From: Mesorhizobium comanense
Lineage (GTDB): Bacteria; Pseudomonadota; Alphaproteobacteria; Rhizobiales; Rhizobiaceae
DNA length: 64,000 nt
Reading direction: 5' to 3'
Assembly (NCBI RefSeq): GCF_005503535.1
Contig: NZ_SCNN01000001.1
Span: 310,001 to 374,000, forward strand
A model generated the notes under the pieces. That model did not search any database, had not been told where the DNA came from, and saw nothing but the letters and a program-made list of their open reading frames with translations. Positions 32,208 through 40,114 of the stretch are shown piece after piece. Numbering within the stretch: position 1 is the stretch's first letter; each line of letters begins with the position of its first letter. The translations under genes and the position numbers were made by a program.

Positions 32208-34297
32208 ACGCGGCCGGGTGGCAAGTCTCAAAACCGGGTGGAGAAAACGGCGAGGCAACCGGCCGGCCCGCCTCGCCGCTGCAGGTGCGGGTTGGCTTTG
32301 CCGGCCATCGATCGGTTGACGGCCCGGAACTCCGGGCGGCACTCGGGCGGGCGTTCGAACTGGTGCAGGAGTGCGCCGCCGGAATGGCCCGGACGACGGT
32401 CGAAGCATCCGACCATGCGCATGCGGACATTCATGAAACCATTCTTGACGCGCATCGCGCGATCTGGGGCATGGCCGGCGCCGGGGCAAACCTGACCTTG
32501 CTCACCGGCTACGCACCGGGTGCCGACAGGAGCGCGGCTTCCGTCTGGCGCGGCCTCGGTCTCGGTCCGATCCACGCGCTGTTTCCGTTCGCAGCGCCCG
32601 GCCATGCCGACCGTGGTCTTTATGCCTGGACCGATCAGCCCGGCCTCGGCGATACGGGCACACGGGTGGACCTCACGGCTCCGGAAGGGTTGGAAAAGGC
32701 GTTCGAGCATCTGACGATCCTCGACGGCGCTTCGGCTCTTGCCGAGGCGCCTCGACGCGATCCTCATCTTGAGCTCGCCCGCTGGCTGGTGCGATGGTCC
32801 GACGTCGTGGTGACCGCGTGGGACGGCAAACGGGCCGCCGGCCCGGGCGGCACCGCCGATGTCGTCGAGGAGGCGATCAAGGCCAACCGGCCCCTGCTTT
32901 GGATCGATGTTGCCCATCCGGAGATGCCGGTGCGCTTCATCGCCCCCCAAAGCCTGCAACGCGATGGCCTGTTCGGCGAGATCATCCAATCGATCGAGGC
33001 CGGCACGGTGGATGCGCTGGCGCCTGCGGCCACCGAGCACGACCTGCGCCGCTCGTTGGTGGCGTTGTTCATGCCGCCATCCACTCAGGCCGGCGAGCAC
33101 GGCGATGATCTCGAAACCCTGATCCGGCGGCGCTTCGCGGCGTCCGATCCGTTAATGCCCGCATTCGGCTTGCGGAACGCGCGTGCATGGGCGGCAGTTG
33201 GCGTTTCGAGGATGATTGGCTGGGGCTGGCTGAAATTCTGGCGGTGCTGGGGGCGCGCAAAGATAGCCGCCGAACTGAGCCCACGTTCCCCTGACGAAGC
33301 GGCCGACGTGATCAATGAGACCGGCGCTGGTCAGGCCGGCGGCCACGCGACGAAGGAGGCGATCCAGGCCCGTGCGTTCTGGCATCCCACGTCGCTGGGC
33401 CACCCCGTCATCGAGCATGCCTTGCGGGATGTCGATGCGCGGGCCAACGTTCTGGGCAGCGCGCACCGGGGCGCGCAGCTGCTTCTGCTTCTGCTTGCGG
33501 TCACGGCGGTTGTCTGCGCCACCATTCCACTCGTCTTCGAGAGCTGGAAGTTGCCCGCGGTCGGAACGGAACTGGTCATCGTCGGTCTGGCGGCCTGGAT
33601 CTCGAGGGGGATGCGACGCAGCAATGGTCATCAGATGTGGAGTGACTGCCGCCGCCTCGCGGAACGCCTTCGCGTCTTGAGAGCGACCTGGCCGCTTGGT
33701 TTCGACGTCGCCGACAAGAGGGGGCTGTCGCCATCGTCGTGGACGGAGTGGCGAGCGAATGCCATACGTCGTGCCGCCGGACCGCCAACGGGTTTCATGG
33801 AGCAGGCGCGCCGCTGGGTCGCCGCGGAATTCGCCCGCGAGGATGCTGATGGCATCGTCGAAGGGCAGCGAGCCTATCACATCCGTAACCACCACCGTGC
33901 GCACAGCCTTCATGCCGGTCTCGCAGCCACCGAGAAGTGGTCCTTGCGAATCCTGATCTCGCTTCTGGGTTGCTATCTCCTGGCGTATCTCGGCCACCAT
34001 TACGACCTTTGGCCGAAACCGCCGAAGGAGGCCGCCGGCATTCTGGTTTTCGCCAGTGCGGTTATTCCCATCATCGCCGCGGTTTGTCTGGCTATCGAGG
34101 CCAAACTCGACTTGCGCGAAAACGAAAGGCGCTCGGCGGACCTTGGACTGTCGTTCGCCAGGATCAGCGCGGCGATGAGCGACCGGTCCGTTCCCTCTCG
34201 CGACGAGGAACTGCTGGCCAGTGCCGCCACCCTGGTGCTTCAGGATGTCGACACCTGGCGCGATGCCGCCCAGCGGCGGATCATCGCGACGCTTTAG
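32204..34297 (+). CDS. SLOG-like nucleotide-binding protein with four membrane segments
   Basis: A 697-residue protein. Residues 28-250 look like a SLOG (Rossmann-type, DprA/LOG-related) domain: VRVGFAGHRSVDGPELRAAL, LTLLTGYAPGADRSAA (a variant of the GGARGAD loop), and WSDVVVTAWDGKRAAGPGGTADVVEEA. The C-terminal part has two hydrophobic pairs, near residues 424-469 and 580-636, separated by a charged region. This resembles SLATT-type membrane effectors that accompany SLOG domains in predicted immune systems. The GTG start has GGGAGG in front and overlaps the previous stop. The model is a nucleotide-sensing module that gates a membrane effector. SLOG call moderately sure; SLATT call tentative. 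Confidence 0.68.
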   Translation: MNAAGWQVSKPGGENGEATGRPASPLQVRVGFAGHRSVDGPELRAALGRAFELVQECAAGMARTTVEASDHAHADIHETILDAHRAIWGMAGAGANLTLLTGYAPGADRSAASVWRGLGLGPIHALFPFAAPGHADRGLYAWTDQPGLGDTGTRVDLTAPEGLEKAFEHLTILDGASALAEAPRRDPHLELARWLVRWSDVVVTAWDGKRAAGPGGTADVVEEAIKANRPLLWIDVAHPEMPVRFIAPQSLQRDGLFGEIIQSIEAGTVDALAPAATEHDLRRSLVALFMPPSTQAGEHGDDLETLIRRRFAASDPLMPAFGLRNARAWAAVGVSRMIGWGWLKFWRCWGRAKIAAELSPRSPDEAADVINETGAGQAGGHATKEAIQARAFWHPTSLGHPVIEHALRDVDARANVLGSAHRGAQLLLLLLAVTAVVCATIPLVFESWKLPAVGTELVIVGLAAWISRGMRRSNGHQMWSDCRRLAERLRVLRATWPLGFDVADKRGLSPSSWTEWRANAIRRAAGPPTGFMEQARRWVAAEFAREDADGIVEGQRAYHIRNHHRAHSLHAGLAATEKWSLRILISLLGCYLLAYLGHHYDLWPKPPKEAAGILVFASAVIPIIAAVCLAIEAKLDLRENERRSADLGLSFARISAAMSDRSVPSRDEELLASAATLVLQDVDTWRDAAQRRIIATL

Positions 34298-34329
34298 AGA
34301 GAACAGGCTCGTCGACCGCTCGAGCCGTC

Positions 34330-35586
34330 CTACTGGCTGGCCAGCGGCGCCAACTTCACCTTGATCACGTCGCCGGGCAGTACCGGCGTGTCTTCCTTGG
34401 CCGCGATCTCGCTGGTCTTGCCGTCGACGACGCGCACCAGCGCGTAGAGCAGGCTGGGTTCATCGCTGCTTGCGGTGGCGGCCCTGGTCGCCGGATCGCT
34501 GGCCTGCGCGATGAGGCCCCGCTGCATGTTGGCCTTCAGCGCCGCCTCGTTCAGGTCGGCCTCGGCCTGCTGCCGGTCGGAGGCGAGGCTCGAGCTCAAG
34601 GTGTTCTGAGCATCGATGGCATCCTGCGTCGCCTTGCTGATCGCCTGCTTGGCGGTGAGGATGGCGGTTTCGTAGTCCAGGATCTTGCCCTGCAGATCGG
34701 TGACCGACTGCTGCGAATCCAGAAGTCTCGCATTGGCGACCAGACCCTTCTGGGCCAGCGGGCCGATGCTGGCCAGTTGCTGTTGCGCCAGATCGACCTG
34801 CTTCTGCTGGTTGACGATCTTCTTCTGCAGCGATTCGATCTCGGCCTGCAAAACCCCCTTGAGATCGTCGAGCGCCTCCAGCTTCAACTTCAGCGCCTTC
34901 TGGTCGGACGTCAGGATGGTCATTTCATCATTGACGATGGTTGGCAGCCTGGGATCGCCCTCGACTTCCTTCGGCACCTCGAAACTCGACTTGCCGGCCA
35001 TGTCGGCGTCGATACGGGCTCGCTTGACGATCAGCCGGATGCGCAGATCGTCCGAGATATCGAAATTGCCCTTGGCGGTGACCAGATCCTTGCCCAGTTG
35101 CGGGCCGTAATCGGAGTTGCGCCGGATGCCGCCGGCGACGCTGATCGCCTTCAGCACGGTGAGATCAGGCACATAGGGGAACTGCCCCGGATTCTGTACT
35201 TCGCCCGAGATGTAGAATGGACGGAACTGCGCCATCTCGACGGAGGCTTCCGGCTTGTCCGACAAAGCGAGCTTATGCTGCAAGGCTTCACCGATCGCCG
35301 CCGCCACCTCGGCCGTGGTCTTGCCGGCGGCCGGCAATTCGCCGACGAACGGCACCGACAGCGTACCCGCCGGGCCGACGGTGTATTGGCCATTGACCGA
35401 CGACCAGTCGCGGAACGTGCTTTCGACGGTCTGCCATTCGGCGATGCGGACGGTGAGCTTGTCCTGCGAGCCGAGGCGGTAGTCGTCGGCGGCGGCCAGC
35501 TGGGGAAAGGCGAGCGATGCCGCGAGGCATGCGGCCACGAGCCGCGAACGGCCGAAAAGCGGGCCGCCGCCAAAGACTTCCAACAT
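34330..35586 (-). CDS. exoF: ExoF-like polysaccharide export protein
   Basis: A 418-residue secreted protein with a signal peptide ending near AAA-DDYRLG. The N-terminal poly_export domain (DKLTVRIAEWQTV, GTLSVPFVGELPAAGKTTAEVAAAIGEAL read in parts) is followed by a SLBB-type region (FYISGEVQNPGQFPYVPDLTVLKAI in parts), then a long coiled coil of residues 215-345 rich in Gln, Leu and Ala. This matches ExoF, the periplasmic partner of succinoglycan export and chain start. A TTG four codons upstream has a better ribosome-binding site and may be the true start. It lies 86 bp downstream of exoY on the same strand. Confidence 0.87.
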   Translation of the reverse strand: MLEVFGGGPLFGRSRLVAACLAASLAFPQLAAADDYRLGSQDKLTVRIAEWQTVESTFRDWSSVNGQYTVGPAGTLSVPFVGELPAAGKTTAEVAAAIGEALQHKLALSDKPEASVEMAQFRPFYISGEVQNPGQFPYVPDLTVLKAISVAGGIRRNSDYGPQLGKDLVTAKGNFDISDDLRIRLIVKRARIDADMAGKSSFEVPKEVEGDPRLPTIVNDEMTILTSDQKALKLKLEALDDLKGVLQAEIESLQKKIVNQQKQVDLAQQQLASIGPLAQKGLVANARLLDSQQSVTDLQGKILDYETAILTAKQAISKATQDAIDAQNTLSSSLASDRQQAEADLNEAALKANMQRGLIAQASDPATRAATASSDEPSLLYALVRVVDGKTSEIAAKEDTPVLPGDVIKVKLAPLASQ

Positions 35587-35672
35587 GTCTGTTTTCAACG
35601 CAACGTTCCGATCCGTTTTGGCCCCATCGCCCGATGAGCTTGCCGCCGGCTGCCCGGCATCGGTCGGCCGGG

Positions 35673-36350
35673 TCAGTAAGAGCCGCGCGACATCCAGACC
35701 GCCGGGACGGTCTTGATGATGATGCGCACGTCGCCGAACAGCGACCAGTTCTCCACATAGTGGCGGTCGAACGCGACGCGGCTGTCATAGGAGACATCGT
35801 TGCGGCCGCTGACCTGCCACAGGCCGGTCAGGCCAGGGCGGGACTTGAGATAGTAGACGGCCGCGCTGCCGTAGATTTCCAATTCGTCGCGAACCACCGG
35901 GCGAGGTCCGACAAGGCTCATGTCGCCCTGCAGTATGTTGATGATCTGCGGCAGCTCATCGAGGCTGAGCTTCCTCAACACCGCGCCGACGCGGGTGACG
36001 CGCGGGTCATTCTTGAGCTTGCGGGTCGCGATCCACTCGGCATTCGCTTCCGGGTTGGTGGCAAGATAGGCGGCCAGAACCTTGTCGCCGTCGGGAACCA
36101 TGGTGCGGAACTTCAGGCACGGAAAGATCCGTCCGCCGCGACCGATTCGCCGATGGCCGTAGAAAATCGATCCGCCGTCGGAAAACTTGACCAGAAGCGC
36201 GATCATGACGAACAGCGGGCTGAGAGCGATCAAGCCGGCCAGCGACCCGAAAATGTCAAAGCTGCGCTTGATGAGGCCGCCGATCGGCGGCGGAAAATCG
36301 GTGCCAGCCTGCGAAAAGTCCGCCGTGGCCGACTTGGCAATATCCCTCAT
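35673..36350 (-). CDS. exoY: ExoY-like undecaprenyl-phosphate sugar-1-phosphate transferase
   Basis: A 225-residue polyprenyl-phosphate glycosyl-1-phosphate transferase that starts repeat-unit synthesis by loading a sugar phosphate, galactose in succinoglycan, onto the lipid carrier. It has KRSFDIFGSLAGLIALSPLF (membrane hairpin), IFPCLKFRTM, LRKLSLDELPQIINILQGDMSLVGPRPVV (read in parts; catalytic Asp-Glu in LDELPQ) and the C-terminal SRPGLTGLWQVSGRN. The length is typical of ExoY, which lacks the large N-terminal domain of WbaP. The ATG has GGAG eight bases before it. It is divergent from exoX across a long AT-rich region. Confidence 0.92.
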   Translation of the reverse strand: MRDIAKSATADFSQAGTDFPPPIGGLIKRSFDIFGSLAGLIALSPLFVMIALLVKFSDGGSIFYGHRRIGRGGRIFPCLKFRTMVPDGDKVLAAYLATNPEANAEWIATRKLKNDPRVTRVGAVLRKLSLDELPQIINILQGDMSLVGPRPVVRDELEIYGSAAVYYLKSRPGLTGLWQVSGRNDVSYDSRVAFDRHYVENWSLFGDVRIIIKTVPAVWMSRGSY

Positions 36351-36949
36351 GCCGAAACTCCATGCGTTGAACGAATGGTTTACGGCACGATATCAAAAAA
36401 ATGCTGCAGCGCAACACACAATTTCCCAACTCGTTGAAATAGTCACGTCATGAATTGACTAAATAGTAAGCTCGTGATGCACATTTTTCAGGATGCTTAG
36501 CACATTTGTGACAATAAATGGGCAGGAGGAAAAAATCCGGACCTTTTTGGGGCGATTTTTGGGCGGGTCGTTCTCAGAGGGCTACCTGTGGGCATATTAG
36601 TGCTTTAGGAAGATACGAAGCTCGCGACTATTAACATAAAATACTACTCAATATTGTGCATATTACTGAAAAGGACTGATGGTTGCAGATTGTGCGAAAT
36701 GCGCTTGTGTGCGTTGCAGCATGGCAGAGTCGATCGCGCAAGCTCAATCAAAAATATGTGCGGTTGCCCTTGCCGCCCTCTGCCCGTCTTAATAGAATTG
36801 CAAATTATACCTGTCAGAGTGGCGACAGGTTGAAAGGCCGGAAGCAACCGGTCGAAAGCGGGTGGTTTTACAAGCCCGCGTCACAAGGGACGGCGCTCGG
36901 GTAGGGCAATCGTTGGATATAACCCGAGCCGGTTTATGGGCTGTTGGGT
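36351..36949. other. Long AT-rich exoY-exoX intergenic region
   Basis: About 600 bp without a convincing gene, clearly richer in A and T than the flanks. It contains gcacattt twice within 35 bp (near 36478 and 36499), a run of T-rich tracts (cctttttggggcgatttttgg), and ttaacataaaatactactc near 36631. Such regions upstream of exoY are regulatory in rhizobia, bound by factors such as MucR/Ros-type zinc-finger proteins that prefer AT-rich DNA. I cannot assign individual sites with confidence. The frame at 36683-36904 has no ribosome-binding site and no family resemblance. Confidence 0.5.
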
Positions 36950-37225
36950 ATGTCGCTTCCAAAATTCATCGTTGGGATGCTTTTCGCCCTTGCGATCGTC
37001 GTTGCCTGGTCTTGGCTGGGCGGAGCGTCGCTGGGCACGACCTTGTTGCGCGTCATCATATGCGCCGTGGTTATCCAGGCCGGCTATTTTGTCCTTGTCT
37101 ATGCCATGATCGCCCGAAGCGCGCCGACGCCGGCCGACAGGTTGCGCGAAGCCGAAAGAAAGCTGAGCTCGCCCGAAGTGACCGAAGGCGAGAAGCTGGG
37201 CAATGCCCGGCGCAGCCTGCATTAG
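36950..37225 (+). CDS. exoX: ExoX-like exopolysaccharide production repressor
   Basis: A 91-residue membrane protein: MSLPKFIVGMLFALAIVVAW and TTLLRVIICAVVIQAGYFVLVYAM form two membrane segments, followed by a charged cytoplasmic tail (PADRLREAERKLSSPEV). Size, topology and position divergent from exoY fit ExoX/Psi, a post-transcriptional repressor thought to act on ExoY. The ratio of ExoX to ExoY sets exopolysaccharide output in Sinorhizobium and Rhizobium. A TTG two codons upstream is a possible alternative start. Confidence 0.88.
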   Translation: MSLPKFIVGMLFALAIVVAWSWLGGASLGTTLLRVIICAVVIQAGYFVLVYAMIARSAPTPADRLREAERKLSSPEVTEGEKLGNARRSLH

Positions 37226-37308
37226 TTTTTACGCAGTTCCGGAGCGGAAAACCGCTCACACTTTTCCTGGAATTGCCTTGGCTCTTACCAAGCCAGATGT
37301 TTCGGCCC

Positions 37309-39153
37309 TCAGGCCACGTCGGCTGGTTCGGTTTCCGATTGCTCTCCCGCAAGCATTCTGGACAGCCGGCTCGCAGGCTTTGCCTTCAGCCGTTGATACT
37401 GCCCGACCTCCACCACGCTGCCGTCCTCCATCGCCACCACCCAGTCGGCGAAGGCGATCATCGATGGCCTGTGTGCGATGGTCAGGATCGTCATCGTGCC
37501 ACGCAAGCCGTCGATCGACCTGGCGATCAGTGACTGATTCTGCCAGTCGAGCGCGCTGGTGGCCTCGTCAAGGATGAGCAGCGACGGTTTGCGCAGCAGC
37601 GCGCGCGCCAATGCGATACGCTGGCGCTCGCCCCCTGAAAGCAGCACACCGCGATCGCCGACCACCGTTTCGAGGCGCTGGTCGAGCCGTTCGACGAATT
37701 CGCCGGCATTCGCGGCCCGCAGCGCAGCCCACAATTGTTCGGGGTTGGCCTGCGGCGCGGCAAGTCGCAGGTTCGCCGCGATCGTGTCGTGCAACAGGAA
37801 CACGTCCTGCGGCACATAGGCCACCTGGTCACGCCAGCGGCGCCGATTGGCGGCATCGATCTCGACGCCGTCAACGAGGATCTTGCCGGTGGTCGGCTCG
37901 AGCAGGCCGAGCAGCATGTCTGCGATCGTACTCTTGCCCGATCCGGAAGGACCGATCAGGGCGGTGACCTTGCCTGCCGGAAGGCCGAAGGTGATGTCGT
38001 TCACCACCGGTCTGGCGGACCCGTCATAGGCGAAGGAGACGTCGCGGATATTCAGCCCGATGTCCATTGACAGCCTGCCGGCATTCTCGAATTCGGCATG
38101 GCCGGGCTCCCGTTCGGCGTCGAAACGCGCCTGCAGGCCGCGCATGGCCGTGTAGGCGGGAAGGTTGATCAGAACCTGCTGGGCCTGTGTCTGCATGTCG
38201 ACGAAACGCGGCGCGATGCGCATGAAGACCAGCAGCATGACGACGATCTCGGCCAGCGACAGGTTGAAGCGGACCAGCGCCACATAGATGAACAGGCTGA
38301 GCCCCACGACGCTTGCCACCTGGAACACGGCGGTGCCGATCGAGGAGTTGCGGACATAGTCGATGTTGTCGGCTTTCATCCTTTCCAGCGTGGCTTGCAG
38401 CTGCGCGAAATAGCTGGCCTCGACATTGAGGCTTTTCGCCACTTTGATGCCGCCGAGGAATTCCGAGACCGTCCGGTACTGGTCCTGACGGTTGGCCGTC
38501 AGAACCCGGCCGAAGGCGGTGGCCCGCGCCCGAAACGGCTGCAAGGCCATGAACATCAGGATGCCGACGACCACGGCGAACCCGGTCATGACGGGCGAGA
38601 TGAACATTGAGATGACGAGATAGCCGGCCAGCAGCACGGCGATCTGCACCAGCATCAGCAAGGCGAAGGCCGCTCCCTGGACCCGGTCGATGTCGCCGGT
38701 CAGCGCATGGTCGAGATCGGAGCTGCGCATGCGCGTGAACACGCCCCAGCGCGCCTTGCCGATGCTCTCGAACAGGTTGATGCGCAAGCGGTTGATGAAG
38801 TCGAACAGCAGCCTGGCCATATAGACCGACTTGAAGCGGTTGAACGCCGCCTGCAGGGCGACAAGCCCGACCAGCAGGCACAAGACCGTGCTCAGCCGCA
38901 GCGTTCCGCCGGGCACCAGCCAATGCACGAGATCCGTGTTCGGCAAGCGGACAGCGAAATCCTGGTCGGGGCCCCCGACCAGATGCAGCAACGGCACAAG
39001 CAGCAGGATCGAGATGCCTTCCGTCAGGCTGCCCAGGATCAGGAACAGCAGCGCCGTCCAGGTTCGCCGCCCGCCGATCTCGGCAACGACGGCGCCGAAG
39101 GCGGCGACGTCGCGAAACAGCGACAGGCCGAAGACCGATGATCTAGACGCCAT
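37309..39153 (-). CDS. Lasso peptide ABC exporter (D protein)
   Basis: A 614-residue half-size exporter with six membrane segments in residues 25-320 and a C-terminal ATPase: Walker A GPSGSGKST, Q-loop VAYVPQDVFLLHDTI, signature LSGGERQRIALARAL, Walker B LLILDEATSALDW and the H-loop His. It lacks an N-terminal C39 peptidase, as expected when leader removal is done by the separate B2 protein. It is the last gene of the minus-strand lasso operon and overlaps the kinase gene by 11 bp. It should export the mature lasso peptide and give self-immunity. On sequence alone a lipid or polysaccharide exporter would also fit; the context decides. Confidence 0.85.
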   Translation of the reverse strand: MASRSSVFGLSLFRDVAAFGAVVAEIGGRRTWTALLFLILGSLTEGISILLLVPLLHLVGGPDQDFAVRLPNTDLVHWLVPGGTLRLSTVLCLLVGLVALQAAFNRFKSVYMARLLFDFINRLRINLFESIGKARWGVFTRMRSSDLDHALTGDIDRVQGAAFALLMLVQIAVLLAGYLVISMFISPVMTGFAVVVGILMFMALQPFRARATAFGRVLTANRQDQYRTVSEFLGGIKVAKSLNVEASYFAQLQATLERMKADNIDYVRNSSIGTAVFQVASVVGLSLFIYVALVRFNLSLAEIVVMLLVFMRIAPRFVDMQTQAQQVLINLPAYTAMRGLQARFDAEREPGHAEFENAGRLSMDIGLNIRDVSFAYDGSARPVVNDITFGLPAGKVTALIGPSGSGKSTIADMLLGLLEPTTGKILVDGVEIDAANRRRWRDQVAYVPQDVFLLHDTIAANLRLAAPQANPEQLWAALRAANAGEFVERLDQRLETVVGDRGVLLSGGERQRIALARALLRKPSLLILDEATSALDWQNQSLIARSIDGLRGTMTILTIAHRPSMIAFADWVVAMEDGSVVEVGQYQRLKAKPASRLSRMLAGEQSETEPADVA

Positions 39154-40114
39154 CAGCCACGTCCCTCTCGATCAGCGCCACGGCCTCGCCGATCCTGTCG
39201 AGACCGGTTGGAACTTCCAGCCGGTACACGCCGACATGGTTAGCGATTCCTGAACATTGGCGAAGATGCGCTGCCGCGAAATCACCGGACAGCGCTTCAC
39301 GGCCAAAACGCGTCACGTAGGAGAACCGGATGATCGTGGGCAGGGCGGCGATGCCGGGCAACCGCGTGGTCCGGGCCTTCTCGCCGCGCTCGAGGACATA
39401 GATCCTCGCGACGGGCACCTTGCTCTGGGAAAAGGCGCATTGCAGGCGATGCTGCAGCTTTTCGATCGCGGGGTGCACCTGTGGCCTCACCCGCGCCTGT
39501 CCAAGCGGGATAGCGGCCGCGGCGTCGGCGGCGAGCTTGATCTGCGGAAATCCCGGAACGATCACAGGCTCGTGCGGATTGGCGAGATCGATGGCCACGA
39601 CATCGTCGGTAAGCAGATCATGCCCGGCGCGGATCAGCGCGCTCGCCGTCGTCGACTTGCCCGCCCCCTTGTCGCCCAGGAAGATGGCGCCCTGGCCGGC
39701 TATCGCGACGGCGCTGGCGTGCAGCACGAGCAGGCCGCGCCGGTGCAGCAAGAGCGCCATGACCGGCCCCAGCAGCGGAAAGGCGAGCAGGGCGTCGTCG
39801 ACACCGGGCGCCGGCGCCACATCGATACGGCAGCCGCCGCTGATCAGGAACGCGCCGACAGCGTGCCATGCCAGATACTGCCGGTCGGGCTCGAAGCGGA
39901 AGACCGTCGCCGTCTCTGGCGAAGGCTTCGGCATATCGATCGGACCGAGCGCGATAACGATATCGGCGACCGCCGGCGCGGCCGGCTCCAGTTCCGGCAG
40001 CGTGACGTCGGATGCGATGGTCAGGCCGTAGGCGCGGTAGAAGCGGCGTTCCCTTTCCAGGCTGCCCGTTGCCTGACGGCTATGCAGGGCGAGCAGATCA
40101 TTGGCGGGCATCAT
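39143..40114 (-). CDS. HPr-kinase-like lasso precursor kinase (K protein)
   Basis: A 323-residue protein of the HprK/phosphorylase-like family. LLVLHASAVAIAGQGAIFLGDKGAGKST contains the Walker A motif at residues 147-155 (read in parts), and LLTDDVVAIDL follows near 170. In the paeninodin type of lasso cluster the homologous kinase phosphorylates the side chain of the C-terminal Ser of the precursor. The precursor encoded here also ends in Ser, which supports the same role. The ATG overlaps the cyclase stop and has a GGGAG site. Residues 24-60 form an N-terminal domain typical of these peptide kinases and absent from true HPr kinases. Confidence 0.82.
   Translation of the reverse strand: MMPANDLLALHSRQATGSLERERRFYRAYGLTIASDVTLPELEPAAPAVADIVIALGPIDMPKPSPETATVFRFEPDRQYLAWHAVGAFLISGGCRIDVAPAPGVDDALLAFPLLGPVMALLLHRRGLLVLHASAVAIAGQGAIFLGDKGAGKSTTASALIRAGHDLLTDDVVAIDLANPHEPVIVPGFPQIKLAADAAAAIPLGQARVRPQVHPAIEKLQHRLQCAFSQSKVPVARIYVLERGEKARTTRLPGIAALPTIIRFSYVTRFGREALSGDFAAAHLRQCSGIANHVGVYRLEVPTGLDRIGEAVALIERDVADGV

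Noticed and set aside
30123-36715. 16-bp identical sequence cgaaatgcgcttgtgt near 30124 and 36695
   Set aside because: One copy is the coding start of the TrmH-like gene. A single 16-bp match is not surprising in 64 kb, and the flanks do not match.
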